From Martelella alba (lineage in GTDB: Bacteria; Pseudomonadota; Alphaproteobacteria; Rhizobiales; Rhizobiaceae), in the NCBI RefSeq assembly GCF_006516955.1, contig NZ_VHLG01000003.1, positions 1 to 64,000 of the forward strand: a DNA stretch of 64,000 nt, in the 5' to 3' direction. The notes beneath the pieces are model-generated. The model ran no database searches, had not been told where the DNA came from, and saw nothing but the letters and a program-made list of their open reading frames with translations. The translations under genes were made by a program, and so were the position numbers. Each line of letters opens with the position of its first letter. Within the stretch, counting starts at the first letter, position 1. Of this stretch, positions 37,233-45,644 are shown one piece after another.

Positions 37233-38096
37233 ATGGATATTCGGAAATTGAACGATGATGACCGGGCCATAGTGGTGGCTTTTCTTGAAGCCCATGCCGC
37301 AGACAGTATGTTCCTGCTTTCCAACATTGCCCGTTGCGGCCTTATTCAACCGGACCGGCCCTATGGCGGGGATTATTGGGGTGCCTTCGATGGCGGGGCG
37401 TTCCGTGGCGTGATCGCGCAGATGTGGAATGGCAATGTGATGATGCAGGCGCCGGAGAAGGACGTGCTTGATGCGCTGGCATCTGGCGTCCGCAACAGCA
37501 TGGAACGGCGTGTCGCCGGGCTTCTCGGCCCTGACGATCAGGCCTGTGCGGTGATGTCGGCGTTCGCCCTTGAGGACGCGGACTATGCGAGCAATTCTGC
37601 TGAGCGCCTGTTTCAGCTGGATCCGGATCGCCTCATCATGCCGCCATCTTCGAAAGACGTTGCCATGACCGCCTGGCAGAATGCCGATCCGGCGCTGATG
37701 ACGCGCTGGCTTGTCGATTACAATCTCGAAGCGCTCGGGGCGACGCCGGGCGTGGAGCTGGAAACGGGGATCAGGCTGGCGGTGAGCCAGGGCGCGGCGC
37801 TTGAGCGTTTTGTGCTTCTCGCAAATGGCGTGCCGGTTGCACTTGCCGGCTTTAATGCGAGCTACAGAGTGATGAAGCAGTTGGGGCCGGTCTGGACACC
37901 GCCGCTGCTGCGTGGTCGCGGCTATGCCCGGCAGTTGGTCGCCCTGATGGTGCGCGAGGCTTTTGATCAGGGCGCCGAGCAGATGATCCTGTTCACCAAC
38001 AGCCCCGCGGCCGCGCGCGCCTATCAGGCTGTCGGCTTTGCTCAGATCGGCCGCTATCGCCTGGCCTTGCTGGCCACGCCGGTTTCGGTTTCCTGA
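37233..38096 (+). CDS. GNAT-family N-acetyltransferase
   Basis: The 287-residue protein begins MDIRKLNDDDRAIVVAFLEA and ends in a GNAT fold: VALAGFNASYRVMKQLGPVWTPPLLRGRGYARQLV carries the acetyl-CoA-binding RGRGYA loop, and NSPAAARAYQAVGFAQIGRY is the usual motif B. The N-terminal 140 residues are an extra domain. The acceptor substrate is unknown. It follows the LysE gene and appears to be the last gene of this transcription unit. Confidence 0.8.
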   Translation: MDIRKLNDDDRAIVVAFLEAHAADSMFLLSNIARCGLIQPDRPYGGDYWGAFDGGAFRGVIAQMWNGNVMMQAPEKDVLDALASGVRNSMERRVAGLLGPDDQACAVMSAFALEDADYASNSAERLFQLDPDRLIMPPSSKDVAMTAWQNADPALMTRWLVDYNLEALGATPGVELETGIRLAVSQGAALERFVLLANGVPVALAGFNASYRVMKQLGPVWTPPLLRGRGYARQLVALMVREAFDQGAEQMILFTNSPAAARAYQAVGFAQIGRYRLALLATPVSVS

Positions 38097-38220
38097 ATCG
38101 GAAAATTAGCCTATTTGTCGCACCGCCGACCCTTGCGTATGCCACCCACCAGACCCACCTAGGATGGTGAAGGGGGCGTTGGGGAGTTTTGCTATGCACT
38201 TTCTGCATGGCAGCCATTAC

Positions 38221-38237
38221 ATTAGAATTATTCTAAA
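38221..38237. promoter_or_regulatory. Irr-type iron control element (ICE box)
   Basis: ATTAGAATTATTCTAAA contains the perfect dyad TTAGAA-N3-TTCTAA, which fits the rhizobial ICE consensus TTTAGAA-N3-TTCTAAA bound by the haem-responsive regulator Irr. It lies about 90 bases ahead of the peroxiredoxin gene, in its promoter region. Assignment to Irr is based on consensus only. Confidence 0.55.
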
Positions 38238-38327
38238 ATATGGCTTTATTCTTTCCTGATTTCCGTTAAGATTGCGCCAGCCCTTTAGAGGACTTCCAGT
38301 CCCCGAAATTTGAAGCAGGAGAAGACG

Positions 38328-38867
38328 ATGCTCGGCAAGAAAGTTCCGAATGTAACCTTCCACACGCGTGTTCGCGATGAATCGATTGAAGGTCCGAATC
38401 CCTTCCGCTGGGAAGACAAGACCAGCGATGATTATTTCAAGGGCAAGAAGGTTATTCTGTTCTCGCTGCCCGGCGCTTTCACCCCGACCTGCTCGACCTA
38501 CCAGCTTCCCGATTTCGAAAAGCTGGCAGCAGAGTTCAAGTCGCTCGGCATTGACGAAATCTACTGCATGTCGGTCAACGACGCCTTTGTCATGAATGCC
38601 TGGGCCAAGGGCCAGAACCTTGCAAATGTTAAGGTCATCCCGGATGGTTCGGGTGAGTTTACCCGTAAGATGGGCATGCTCGTCAACAAGGACAATCTCG
38701 GTTTCGGTATGCGCTCCTGGCGCTACGCTGCCATCATCAATGATGGTGTTGTCGAGAAGTGGTTCGAGGAAGAAGGTTTCTCCGATCTGTGCGAGAGCGA
38801 TCCCTATGGCGTATCGTCGCCGCAGAACATTCTTGAAGCCCTCAAGGGCGACGCCAAGGCCGCCTGA
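38328..38867 (+). CDS. Peroxiredoxin (Prx5/AhpE-like redoxin)
   Basis: This 179-residue cytosolic peroxiredoxin of the Prx5 group has the peroxidatic Cys55 in LPGAFTPTCSTYQLP and RSWRYAAIINDGVVEKWF near the C-terminus. No obvious resolving Cys is seen at the Prx5 position other than Cys in FSDLCESDPYG, so it may use that residue or glutathione/glutaredoxin. It reduces peroxides. The ATG at 38328 follows GCAGGAGAAGACG. It is monocistronic: an ICE-like box precedes it and a strong terminator follows. Confidence 0.88.
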   Translation: MLGKKVPNVTFHTRVRDESIEGPNPFRWEDKTSDDYFKGKKVILFSLPGAFTPTCSTYQLPDFEKLAAEFKSLGIDEIYCMSVNDAFVMNAWAKGQNLANVKVIPDGSGEFTRKMGMLVNKDNLGFGMRSWRYAAIINDGVVEKWFEEEGFSDLCESDPYGVSSPQNILEALKGDAKAA

Positions 38868-38898
38868 TCGGTTCTGGCAGATAGATTTCTGAAAAAAG

Positions 38899-38927
38899 AA
38901 GGCGGACGGGAAACCGGCCGCCTTTTT
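38899..38927 (+). terminator. Intrinsic terminator of the peroxiredoxin gene
   Basis: AAGGCGG at 38899-38905 pairs with CCGCCTT at 38918-38924, with additional CGG/CCG pairing in the loop, and a T-run ends the structure. It lies 32 bases after the peroxiredoxin stop. Confidence 0.8.
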
Positions 38928-38946
38928 TGTCGCGCGGCTTCTGTGC

Positions 38947-39843
38947 CTAAGCTTCGCCGGGCGCCATCTCGTCAACGACGGCAATGAAGTGGCGGATAAC
39001 GGGCTCGGGGTCATTGGCGCGCGTATACATCCAGACCTCCATTTCTTCACTGACGTCATCAATCTCCAGAAATGTAATGCCCTCGCTGGCATTCTTGCAT
39101 AATGCCTCCGAGATCACGGCAACACCGAGATTGGCATCGACAAGGCTCAGCATGGTCAACGGGCTTGAGGCGAAAAGATAGTGGCGCGGCTGCCGGGGCA
39201 GGGTGCCGTAGATCGGCTGGACATCGCCATTGATATTTTCGGTCTGCAGGCTGATCAGCGTTTCCTGCGCGACGCAGGTGATGGAGACATGCTTTTCACC
39301 CGCCAGCGGGTGCTCATGCGAGACGGCGAGAAGATAGCGGAAGCCCGTCAGCCGGTGCCGGTCGAACTGGGCGTGAAGCTCGGTATCGAAGTGCCGTGCG
39401 GCGAAGGCGATATCGATCTCGCCATTGGCGAGCGCGCGCGCCTGCTCAAAGGGGTGGATCTCGCTCACCTTGATGTCGACGGCGGGAAACCGGCTGGAAA
39501 AGCGCCGGATGAACGGCGCGGTGACGCCAGAGGCAAGCGCCGTTGCCGAACCTGCGAGATGCAGCGTCCCAAGCTTGCCTTCGCTGGCCTGATGAACACG
39601 CTCGATGGCGCTGTCGAGTCTTTCGAGAATAGCGATGGCCTCGCTACGGAACACAGCACCCGTTGTCGTCAGTTCAACACCGGATCGATCACGGGTGAAA
39701 AGCTGGGTTCCGAGTTCCTCCTCCAGCGACTTGATATGCATGCTGAGCGCTGGCTGCACGATGTGGAGCCGTTCTGCCGCATGACCAAAATGAAGCTCCT
39801 CACACAGAACGACGAAGGAGCGTAACTGTTTGATACTCGTCAT
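38947..39843 (-). CDS. LysR-family transcriptional regulator, divergent to an amidohydrolase gene
   Basis: The 298-residue protein has the LysR helix-turn-helix (QLRSFVVLCEELHFGHAAER, then VQPALSMHIKSLEEELGTQLF) and an effector domain. It is of the AlsR/CatM-like group, which recognises small carboxylic acids. A 17-base perfect palindrome lies 15 bases upstream of its start, in the space shared with the amidohydrolase-permease pair. That layout suggests control of those genes. The exact start (39843 or 39849) is uncertain. Confidence 0.86.
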   Translation of the reverse strand: MTSIKQLRSFVVLCEELHFGHAAERLHIVQPALSMHIKSLEEELGTQLFTRDRSGVELTTTGAVFRSEAIAILERLDSAIERVHQASEGKLGTLHLAGSATALASGVTAPFIRRFSSRFPAVDIKVSEIHPFEQARALANGEIDIAFAARHFDTELHAQFDRHRLTGFRYLLAVSHEHPLAGEKHVSITCVAQETLISLQTENINGDVQPIYGTLPRQPRHYLFASSPLTMLSLVDANLGVAVISEALCKNASEGITFLEIDDVSEEMEVWMYTRANDPEPVIRHFIAVVDEMAPGEA

Positions 39844-39857
39844 TTCCATCAATTATC

Positions 39858-39874
39858 ATGATCAATATGATCAT
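39858..39874. promoter_or_regulatory. Perfect palindrome between the LysR and amidohydrolase genes
   Basis: ATGATCA-ATA-TGATCAT is a perfect 17-base dyad. It lies in the 284-base divergent region, close to the LysR start. LysR proteins bind such sites for autoregulation and divergent activation. The spacing is not the textbook T-N11-A, so the match is to symmetry rather than to a known consensus. Confidence 0.5.
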
Positions 39875-40127
39875 ATCAATCTATTTTTCAATATCGTAAT
39901 TTGGGCCTAGGTTGATCTTGCCAACAGGGACAGGGACGTTCACTCCCGGCATGGAAACGACACGCAGAAGCGTCGCCACCTGCCTTCGGGTGTTCCCGCC
40001 GCCCCTGTCTGATGGCCGCCGATATTTGAGAAGAGGCGCAGCTCCCATGCGCCAGACCGCTGAAGCGATGCTCGGCGGTGCAGGTCTCGGCTGGCCTTGC
40101 GGCACCAGGAAAAGAAGGAACAAAAAA

Positions 40128-41087
40128 ATGAAAAAGATTGGTCTCGAAGAACATTTCATCATCCCCGAGCTCGTTCCGCATCTTGAGGATACGTATCAGA
40201 ACATCAACAAGTCACTGGCCAGCCGCGCCGTGCCACGGCTGCAGCAGCTGGGTGACGAACGCATCGCCATCATGGATGAAGCCGGTCTCGACTTCGCAGT
40301 GCTTTCGATTGCCGGCCCCGGCGTGCAGATCGAACCGGATGCCGGCAAGGCAACGGCCTATGCCCGTAAAGCCAACGATGTTCTTGCCGAGGCGATGCAG
40401 AAATATCCGAAGCGCTATGGCGGCCTTGCCCATCTCGCCATGCAGGATCCGGCCGAGGCCGCGCGCGAGCTTGAACGCTCGGTCAAGGATCTGAAAATGC
40501 AGGGCGCGATGATCAACGGTCAGACGCTCGGCCTTTATCTCGACAATCCCTGCTATGACGAATTCTGGAGTGTTGCTGCTGCGCTGAAAGCACCTGTCTA
40601 TCTGCATCCGGGCAATCCGGTGCAGATGCCGATCACATATGAAGGTGCCAAGGCGCTTTATGGCCCGTTCTGGGGCTGGATGGCCGAGACCGGTTCACAT
40701 GTGCTGCGCATGGTCGTCAACGGCGTTTTCGATCGCCACCCCGATGCCCGCATGATCCTCGGCCATATGGGCGAGACGCTGCCATTCCTGATGTGGCGTT
40801 TCGACAGCCGCCTGCCGACGGCCTATATGAATGTCGAATTGCAGCATGAGCCGACCTATTACATTCGCAAGAACATCACCTGCACGACATCCGGTGTCTG
40901 CGATGACGTGGCACTGCGCTGCGCACTCGATAATCTCGGCGAGGATAATGTGATGTTCTCGGCTGACTATCCCTTCGAGAGCCTGAAGGCAGCCTGTGAC
41001 TGGGTTGATGCGGCCGATATCGGCGCGGAGCGGCTGGAAAAGGTCACCCACAGAAACGCTGAAACCATCCTTCTCGGATTGAAATAA
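40128..41087 (+). CDS. Amidohydrolase-superfamily protein (ACMSD/gamma-resorcylate decarboxylase-like)
   Basis: This 319-residue TIM-barrel protein belongs to the amidohydrolase-2 family of metal-dependent decarboxylases and hydrolases. The N-terminal metal/substrate residues are in GLEEHFIIPEL, the metal His in VYLHPGNPVQMP, the second His in LGHMGETLPF and the Asp in MFSADYPFESLK. This is the pattern of 2,6- and 2,3-dihydroxybenzoate decarboxylases. It probably decarboxylates or hydrolyses an aromatic or lactone-type acid. AAGAAGGAAC precedes the ATG. It is paired with a KdgT-like permease 70 bases downstream and faces a LysR gene. Confidence 0.82.
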   Translation: MKKIGLEEHFIIPELVPHLEDTYQNINKSLASRAVPRLQQLGDERIAIMDEAGLDFAVLSIAGPGVQIEPDAGKATAYARKANDVLAEAMQKYPKRYGGLAHLAMQDPAEAARELERSVKDLKMQGAMINGQTLGLYLDNPCYDEFWSVAAALKAPVYLHPGNPVQMPITYEGAKALYGPFWGWMAETGSHVLRMVVNGVFDRHPDARMILGHMGETLPFLMWRFDSRLPTAYMNVELQHEPTYYIRKNITCTTSGVCDDVALRCALDNLGEDNVMFSADYPFESLKAACDWVDAADIGAERLEKVTHRNAETILLGLK

Positions 41088-41157
41088 CAAGAAGGTGCGG
41101 GGCTGGCTGCGGATCTGCCGCCGGCCGGCTTCCGCCCCGCTTTTCTGGAGGCTTGCC

Positions 41158-42120
41158 ATGAAACTTCTGGCATCTATGCAGAAGGTTCCCGCGGGAACCC
41201 TCAATGTACCCATGGCGATCACCGCCGTCATTCACACATTTTTCCCGTCAGCGCTGAACATAGGCGGCACGACCACCGCGCTTTTTGCAACCGGTACGAC
41301 GACGCTGATCGGCGTCATGCTGTTTCTCACCGGGACACAGTTCAAGCTTAATCAGGTGGCGCCGACCTTCAAGCGCGGCTTTGTCCTGCTGGTGGCCAAA
41401 CTGCTGATCGGCATTATCGGCTCGCTGATTGTTGTGCATTATCTTGCCCCTCAGGGTATCTGGGGCATGTCCACCATTGCGCTGGTGGCAGCGCTTACGG
41501 CCACCAATCCCGGCATCTATCTTGCCATCTGCGGCAAGCAGGGCGATGGGATCGATACGGCCGCATTTGGTCTTCTGAACCTTATTTCAGTACCCGCGAT
41601 CGGTGTCTTCTGCATGGGGCTCGGGGCTGGCGGTGGTTTTCAGCCGATGATCCTGGTGCAGGTTCTCGTACCCTTTCTGGTCGGCATGCTGGTCGGCAAT
41701 CTTGATGATGACCTGTCGACCTTCCTGCGTCCGGGCAGTGCGATTGTCCTGCCCTTCCTCGGCTTCTGCTTCGGCTCGGCGATCGATCTGAAGCTGGTTG
41801 TCTCGGCCGGCATGTCGGGGTTGATGCTCACGGCCTTCTATCTAATCGTCAATGTGCCGATCCTGTTGGCTGTCGATCGTTTTATCCTGCGCCGTCCCGG
41901 CTATGCAGCCATGGGGGTTGCCAGTGCCGCTGGCGTCTCGACAGCTGTGCCACCGCTCTATGCGGCAATCGATCCGAGCTTTGCCCCTTATGTTTCGGTT
42001 TCGGTTGCCCAGATCGCCATGATCGTTGTCATCACCTCGTTCCTGATGCCGGTTGTCGCTGGCTGGTTCCGCAAGATGCCGGAGAAAGAGCCGGGCCATG
42101 CCGCAGCGGTGCATTCGTGA
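41158..42120 (+). CDS. KdgT-family (2-keto-3-deoxygluconate permease-like) transporter
   Basis: This 320-residue membrane protein has about ten helices and the KdgT signatures MQKVPAGTLNVPM, LFLTGTQFKLNQVAP, ALTATNPGIYLAICGKQGD and ASAAGVSTAVPPLYAAIDP. Family members are proton symporters for 2-keto-3-deoxygluconate. Coupling to an amidohydrolase rather than to kdgK/kdgA suggests a different sugar-acid or aromatic-acid substrate here. GGAGG stands ten bases before the ATG. Confidence 0.82.
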   Translation: MKLLASMQKVPAGTLNVPMAITAVIHTFFPSALNIGGTTTALFATGTTTLIGVMLFLTGTQFKLNQVAPTFKRGFVLLVAKLLIGIIGSLIVVHYLAPQGIWGMSTIALVAALTATNPGIYLAICGKQGDGIDTAAFGLLNLISVPAIGVFCMGLGAGGGFQPMILVQVLVPFLVGMLVGNLDDDLSTFLRPGSAIVLPFLGFCFGSAIDLKLVVSAGMSGLMLTAFYLIVNVPILLAVDRFILRRPGYAAMGVASAAGVSTAVPPLYAAIDPSFAPYVSVSVAQIAMIVVITSFLMPVVAGWFRKMPEKEPGHAAAVHS

Positions 42121-42152
42121 ATGCCGGATTACCAGTGCAATCCTTCAGCAAC

Positions 42153-42175
42153 AGGCACGTGATAGCCACGTGCCT
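42153..42175 (+). repeat. Left copy of the duplicated hairpin flanking element B
   Basis: AGGCACGTG and CACGTGCCT form a perfect stem around five bases, 33 bases after the KdgT-like stop. The 23-base unit recurs with six changes at 42386-42408, on the other side of the inserted element. The four bases before it are CAAC. Confidence 0.65.
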
Positions 42176-42385
42176 CAGACTGTTGACAAACCTCGCAACC
42201 TTTTCTGACGTCATGCCTGTGCTTGGTCCACAGGCATCCAGCCAGCGCGCGTCCGCGCGGCGAAAGAACTTTTCTATTCAATGTCTTATGAACCTGGATC
42301 CCCGTGACGAGCACGGGGATGACGACGGGGGGGGGCGGCCATTCCACCCCGAACAGGCAATCTGAACGACTTTGTCAGCAATCTG
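42176..42385 (-). mobile_element. MITE-like non-coding element, copy B (210 bp)
   Basis: This is the reverse-oriented relative of 19876-20079. Its tips are CAGACTGTTGACAAAC at 42176 and, on the other strand at 42385, CAGATTGCTGACAAAG: inverted repeats that match at 13 of 16 positions. Internal hairpins are TCCCCGTG...CACGGGGA at 42299-42319 and ATGCCTGTG...CACAGGCAT at 42213-42237. A run of G at about 42327-42335 marks the variable part. Flanking 23-base repeats indicate insertion into a hairpin. The open frames here are translations of the palindromes. Confidence 0.7.
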
Positions 42386-42408
42386 GGGCACGTAATCACT
42401 ACTTGCCT
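42386..42408 (+). repeat. Right copy of the duplicated hairpin flanking element B
   Basis: These 23 bases match 42153-42175 at 17 positions; the changes have destroyed the palindrome in this copy. The next four bases are GTTG, complementary to the CAAC left of the other copy. Joining the two flanks across one hairpin copy restores a longer perfect stem, CAACAGGCACGTG with CACGTGCCTGTTG. Confidence 0.6.
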
Positions 42409-42527
42409 GTTGTGCTGTGAAAAGAGGCGGCTGTCACATTAACTTGATCCAAACCGGTTTGCTGCTAAGAATGTAATTCTTGACTTTTTACCGTGGCTTC
42501 TGGTCACGCGCCTTTATTGGGTAAAAA

Positions 42528-43094
42528 ATGCAACGGATATCATCCTATATTCCCGCCGGAACCGATGACCGGCCCGTCGCTGGTCGGGTTGTTCTCACCC
42601 ATGATCAGCGTCATCTGCGGCGCAAGCTCCTGCCTCTTGAAAATGGCGGCAGCGTCATGCTCGATCTCAAAGATGCCGTGCTGTTTGCCAGTGGCGATCG
42701 CCTGGAACTCGATAATGGCGATCTGATCGAGATTGTTGCCGCCCCGGAAGAAGTCTTCGAGATCCGCCCGCAAAACGCATTGCATCTGGTCGAACTGGCC
42801 TGGCATCTCGGCAATCGCCATCTGCCAGCCCAGATCGAGGAGAACCGTATCCTGATCCTGCGTGATCATGTCATCCGGCAGATGCTGGAAGGTCTGGGCG
42901 CCTCTGTCACCGATATTGTCGCGCCTTTTCATCCGGTGCGTGGCGCCTATCACAGCCATGACCATGGGCATGAACACAGTCATTCCCATGCGCATAGTCA
43001 CGATCATCACCATGATGATGATCACCAGCATGGCGACGACCACCATCACCATCACGGAGATCATGACCATTCCGGCCACCACCATCATGGCTGA
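42528..43094 (+). CDS. ureE: Urease accessory protein UreE with His-rich tail
   Basis: UreE is the nickel metallochaperone that feeds urease maturation. The 188-residue protein has the peptide-binding N-terminal domain ([20 protein letters not shown]) and the metal-binding domain ([20 protein letters not shown] with the conserved His). The last 47 residues hold 25 histidines with Asp, Gly and Ser, a nickel store like that of the Klebsiella protein but longer. The stop overlaps the ureF start by eight bases. The promoter must lie in 42409-42527, downstream of the inserted element. Confidence 0.94.
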   Translation: MQRISSYIPAGTDDRPVAGRVVLTHDQRHLRRKLLPLENGGSVMLDLKDAVLFASGDRLELDNGDLIEIVAAPEEVFEIRPQNALHLVELAWHLGNRHLPAQIEENRILILRDHVIRQMLEGLGASVTDIVAPFHPVRGAYHSHDHGHEHSHSHAHSHDHHHDDDHQHGDDHHHHHGDHDHSGHHHHG

Positions 43095-43764
43095 CAATCC
43101 GGGTCTTTCCGGATCGGCACTCCTGCGCCTGCTTGCCTGGCTGTCGCCAGCCTTTCCGCTTGGCGGCTTTGCCTATTCGGGCGGGCTTGAAAAGGCGATT
43201 GACGATCAGTTGCTCACGACGCCGGGCGATCTGGCGCCCTGGCTCGAAACCGCCTTGTCGTACGGCTTTCTGTGGAACGATGCGGTGCTTCTTGCTGCAA
43301 GCCATCGGGCGGATGGCGACGCGGCGGCGCTTGGCGACGTTGCAAATCTTGCCGCAGCCCTTGCGGGCTCCAGGGAACGTTATCTGGAGACGACGGCGCT
43401 CGGCGCTGCCTTTGTCAGCGCTGCCAGTGCCTGGCCGGCGCCGGCGCTTGATGCGCTTTGCGGCGCCGTGGCGCTGCCGGTCGCCTTCGGTGCGATTGCC
43501 GGCAGCCATGGCATGGAGCTGGTCAGCGTCTGTCAGGGCTATCTGCAATCACAGGTCTCGCAGCTGATTTCCGCGGCAATCCGGCTGTCGCTGCTGGGGC
43601 AGACGGCAGGCCTTGCGACACTGGCGGCGCTGGAAGAGCCGATCATGGTTGCTGCCATGCGGGCGGCGGCCAGCTCTCTGGACGATCTCGGCGGCTGCAG
43701 CTTTGCAGCCGATATCGCGACGCTGCGGCACGAGACGCAGCATTCACGGCTTTTCCGGTCCTGA
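43087..43764 (+). CDS. ureF: Urease accessory protein UreF
   Basis: UreF is an all-helical protein that binds UreD and gates UreG GTPase activity during nickel insertion. The 225-residue protein contains [20 protein letters not shown], then [34 protein letters not shown] and [15 protein letters not shown], which are family hallmarks. The ATG at 43087 overlaps the end of ureE; the longer frame to 42862 is antisense-like reading of the ureE His tail in another frame. Confidence 0.94.
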   Translation: MADNPGLSGSALLRLLAWLSPAFPLGGFAYSGGLEKAIDDQLLTTPGDLAPWLETALSYGFLWNDAVLLAASHRADGDAAALGDVANLAAALAGSRERYLETTALGAAFVSAASAWPAPALDALCGAVALPVAFGAIAGSHGMELVSVCQGYLQSQVSQLISAAIRLSLLGQTAGLATLAALEEPIMVAAMRAAASSLDDLGGCSFAADIATLRHETQHSRLFRS

Positions 43765-43821
43765 GACGCGGACCCATATTCGCGCCGCCGCACGCGGCGC
43801 TAACCTGTGACGAGGCAATGA

Positions 43822-44433
43822 ATGACTTCTGAAAACGGACCTTTGAGGGTTGGAATCGGCGGACCGGTCGGCTCCGGCAAGACGGCGCTGACGGAAAAGC
43901 TCTGCAAGGCGATGGCGAAGGACTATTCCGTCGCTGTCGTCACCAATGATATCTATACGCGTGAAGATGCCGATGCGCTTGTGCGCATGCAGGCGCTTTC
44001 TTCCGATCGCATTGTCGGTGTCGAGACGGGCGGTTGCCCGCATACCGCCATTCGCGAGGATGCGACCATCAATCTCCAGGCCATTGCCGAACTGAATACG
44101 CGCATCCCCGGCCTTGATCTGATCTTCATCGAATCAGGCGGCGATAATCTGGCGGCGACTTTCTCTCCGGATCTGGCCGATATCACCATCTATGTGATTT
44201 CGGTCGCCCAGGGGGAGGAAATCCCGCGCAAGGGCGGGCCGGGTATCACCCGGTCTGATCTTTTGATCATCAACAAGAAGGATCTGGCGCCCTATGTCGA
44301 GGTCAATCTTGACGTGATGGCCAACGATGCCAGCCGCATGCGCTCCGGTGGCCCGGTGGTGTTCACCGACCTCAAGCGCGGTGATGGTGTTCCGGATATT
44401 GTCGCCTTTCTCAAGCATGTCGGTGGTCTGTGA
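43822..44433 (+). CDS. ureG: Urease accessory GTPase UreG
   Basis: The 203-residue SIMIBI GTPase powers nickel insertion into urease. The P-loop is [17 protein letters not shown], followed by [13 protein letters not shown], the metal-binding [17 protein letters not shown] (Cys-Pro-His), [19 protein letters not shown] and the base-specificity [11 protein letters not shown] strong terminator follows 28 bases after the stop. Confidence 0.96.
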   Translation: MTSENGPLRVGIGGPVGSGKTALTEKLCKAMAKDYSVAVVTNDIYTREDADALVRMQALSSDRIVGVETGGCPHTAIREDATINLQAIAELNTRIPGLDLIFIESGGDNLAATFSPDLADITIYVISVAQGEEIPRKGGPGITRSDLLIINKKDLAPYVEVNLDVMANDASRMRSGGPVVFTDLKRGDGVPDIVAFLKHVGGL

Positions 44434-44460
44434 GCGGCCGACGATCAATGTGATCACGTG

Positions 44461-44496
44461 AAAACGGCCCGGAACCAGATTGGTCCGGGCCGTTTT
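44461..44496 (+). terminator. Intrinsic terminator of ureEFG
   Basis: AAAACGGCCCGGA pairs with TCCGGGCCGTTTT around a ten-base loop, giving a 13-base-pair stem whose 3' arm ends in a T-run. The symmetric A-run allows termination from either strand, but the nearest upstream gene on the plus strand is ureG. Confidence 0.85.
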
Positions 44497-44575
44497 CCCT
44501 GAAAGATCAGAGCGTATCCATGGGTTCGATTATCGTGTCCACGGCGCTCTGAGCTGATCGCATGATCGGCGCTGC

Positions 44576-45262
44576 TCACACGCGGCGGAGCGCGTCCATA
44601 TCCTCAATCTCGATGATGCGACCATGTACGTTGACGCCGAGCTCCTTCAGCGAGGCGAAGGCGCGGGACAGGGCTTCGGGTGCCAGACCCAGCTTGCCGG
44701 CGAGAAGGCTCTTCTGGAAGGAGAGGCGGAAGGAGGCCGGTGCATCCTGGCCTTCGCAGTTTTCCAGAATGAAGTTTGCGACGCGCTGAACTGCGGTGTT
44801 GAGCCGGTCATTGGCGATGCATTCCATGGTTTCTTCCAGCTGGCCGGAGAGCGAGGAGGCGATTGCACGGGCAATCATGCCATTGTCGTTTTCAGCGATG
44901 GAGCGGACCTTGTTGAGGTCGTAGCGGGCGAGCATCGCCTTGTCGGCAGCCTGGGCGTGATATTCATAGGTGTCACCGCCGAAAATCAGTTCATCGCCGA
45001 AACTGTCGCCCGGACCGCAGACGCGGATATCGGCTTCGCGGCCTTCACTGCTCTGGCGGTAAAGCCGGACATAGCCGGACAGGACCGAATAGAAATGCGT
45101 GGCGCGGTCGCCTTCGCAGAATACAACATCACGCGGATAGCAATTGGCGAAGGTGGCGCATTCCATCAGCCGGTTCATGGTCGCCATATCCATCGAAGAT
45201 GTCAGCTTGGTCTCCACGAACAGTGTTTTCTTGCGTTCGTTCAGCAAAAGGGTCCTATTCAC
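44576..45262 (-). CDS. Crp/Fnr-family transcriptional regulator
   Basis: The 228-residue protein has an N-terminal cyclic-nucleotide-like beta-roll (FYSVLSGYVRLYRQSSEGRE, PGDSFGDELIFGG), a long dimerisation helix and a C-terminal winged helix in which LGLAPEALSRAFASLKELG is the recognition helix. Its E-x-x-SR pattern is that of FNR-class proteins, which read TTGAT half sites. It lacks the N-terminal four-Cys cluster of oxygen-sensing FNR/FnrN; Cys residues are scattered. A perfect TTGAT-N4-ATCAA site lies 383 bases upstream. Confidence 0.87.
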   Translation of the reverse strand: MNRTLLLNERKKTLFVETKLTSSMDMATMNRLMECATFANCYPRDVVFCEGDRATHFYSVLSGYVRLYRQSSEGREADIRVCGPGDSFGDELIFGGDTYEYHAQAADKAMLARYDLNKVRSIAENDNGMIARAIASSLSGQLEETMECIANDRLNTAVQRVANFILENCEGQDAPASFRLSFQKSLLAGKLGLAPEALSRAFASLKELGVNVHGRIIEIEDMDALRRV

Positions 45263-45644
45263 TTGCCTGTCTCCTTAGTACCGGCCCCGCGGCGACCGTG
45301 ATTGCCTGTTCATGACATGAAGGCACCGGAACACGCCGCAATGCTGCCGGATGCCGGCGATAGGGGTCCGTTTGTCTTGGGAATTACGGGCCGATCCGCC
45401 AAATATAGTTCCACCTGTTTCTGTCGTTTCGGATTTTGCCTGACCCGACAGATGAATTACGAAGCAGAAAACCGTCCCGGCGAAGCAGGCGGGAAAAGTG
45501 CGCTGCGACCTCCCAATCGCAAAATCCCTTTTCCTCTGCAGCAACATGGCTGGCCGGTCTAAAGACCGTTCCGGCCTGTGCGCTTCTGCCGTTCGCCGGT
45601 TTTCTGCTGTAACTGGAACGTAATTCGGGGCGGGATGTGAGTAT

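Noticed and set aside
38217-39092. 291-codon minus-strand frame over the peroxiredoxin gene
   Set aside because: Antisense to a clearly identified peroxiredoxin with its own ribosome-binding site and terminator.
42129-42347. 72-codon frame starting in PPPPVVIPVLVTGIQ
   Set aside because: Translation of the repeat element copy B, with no ribosome-binding site.
42955-43080. CRISPR-like or tandem repeat
   Set aside because: The repetitive CAT/CAC pattern encodes the UreE His tail; no spaced direct repeats are present. No CRISPR array was seen anywhere in the window.
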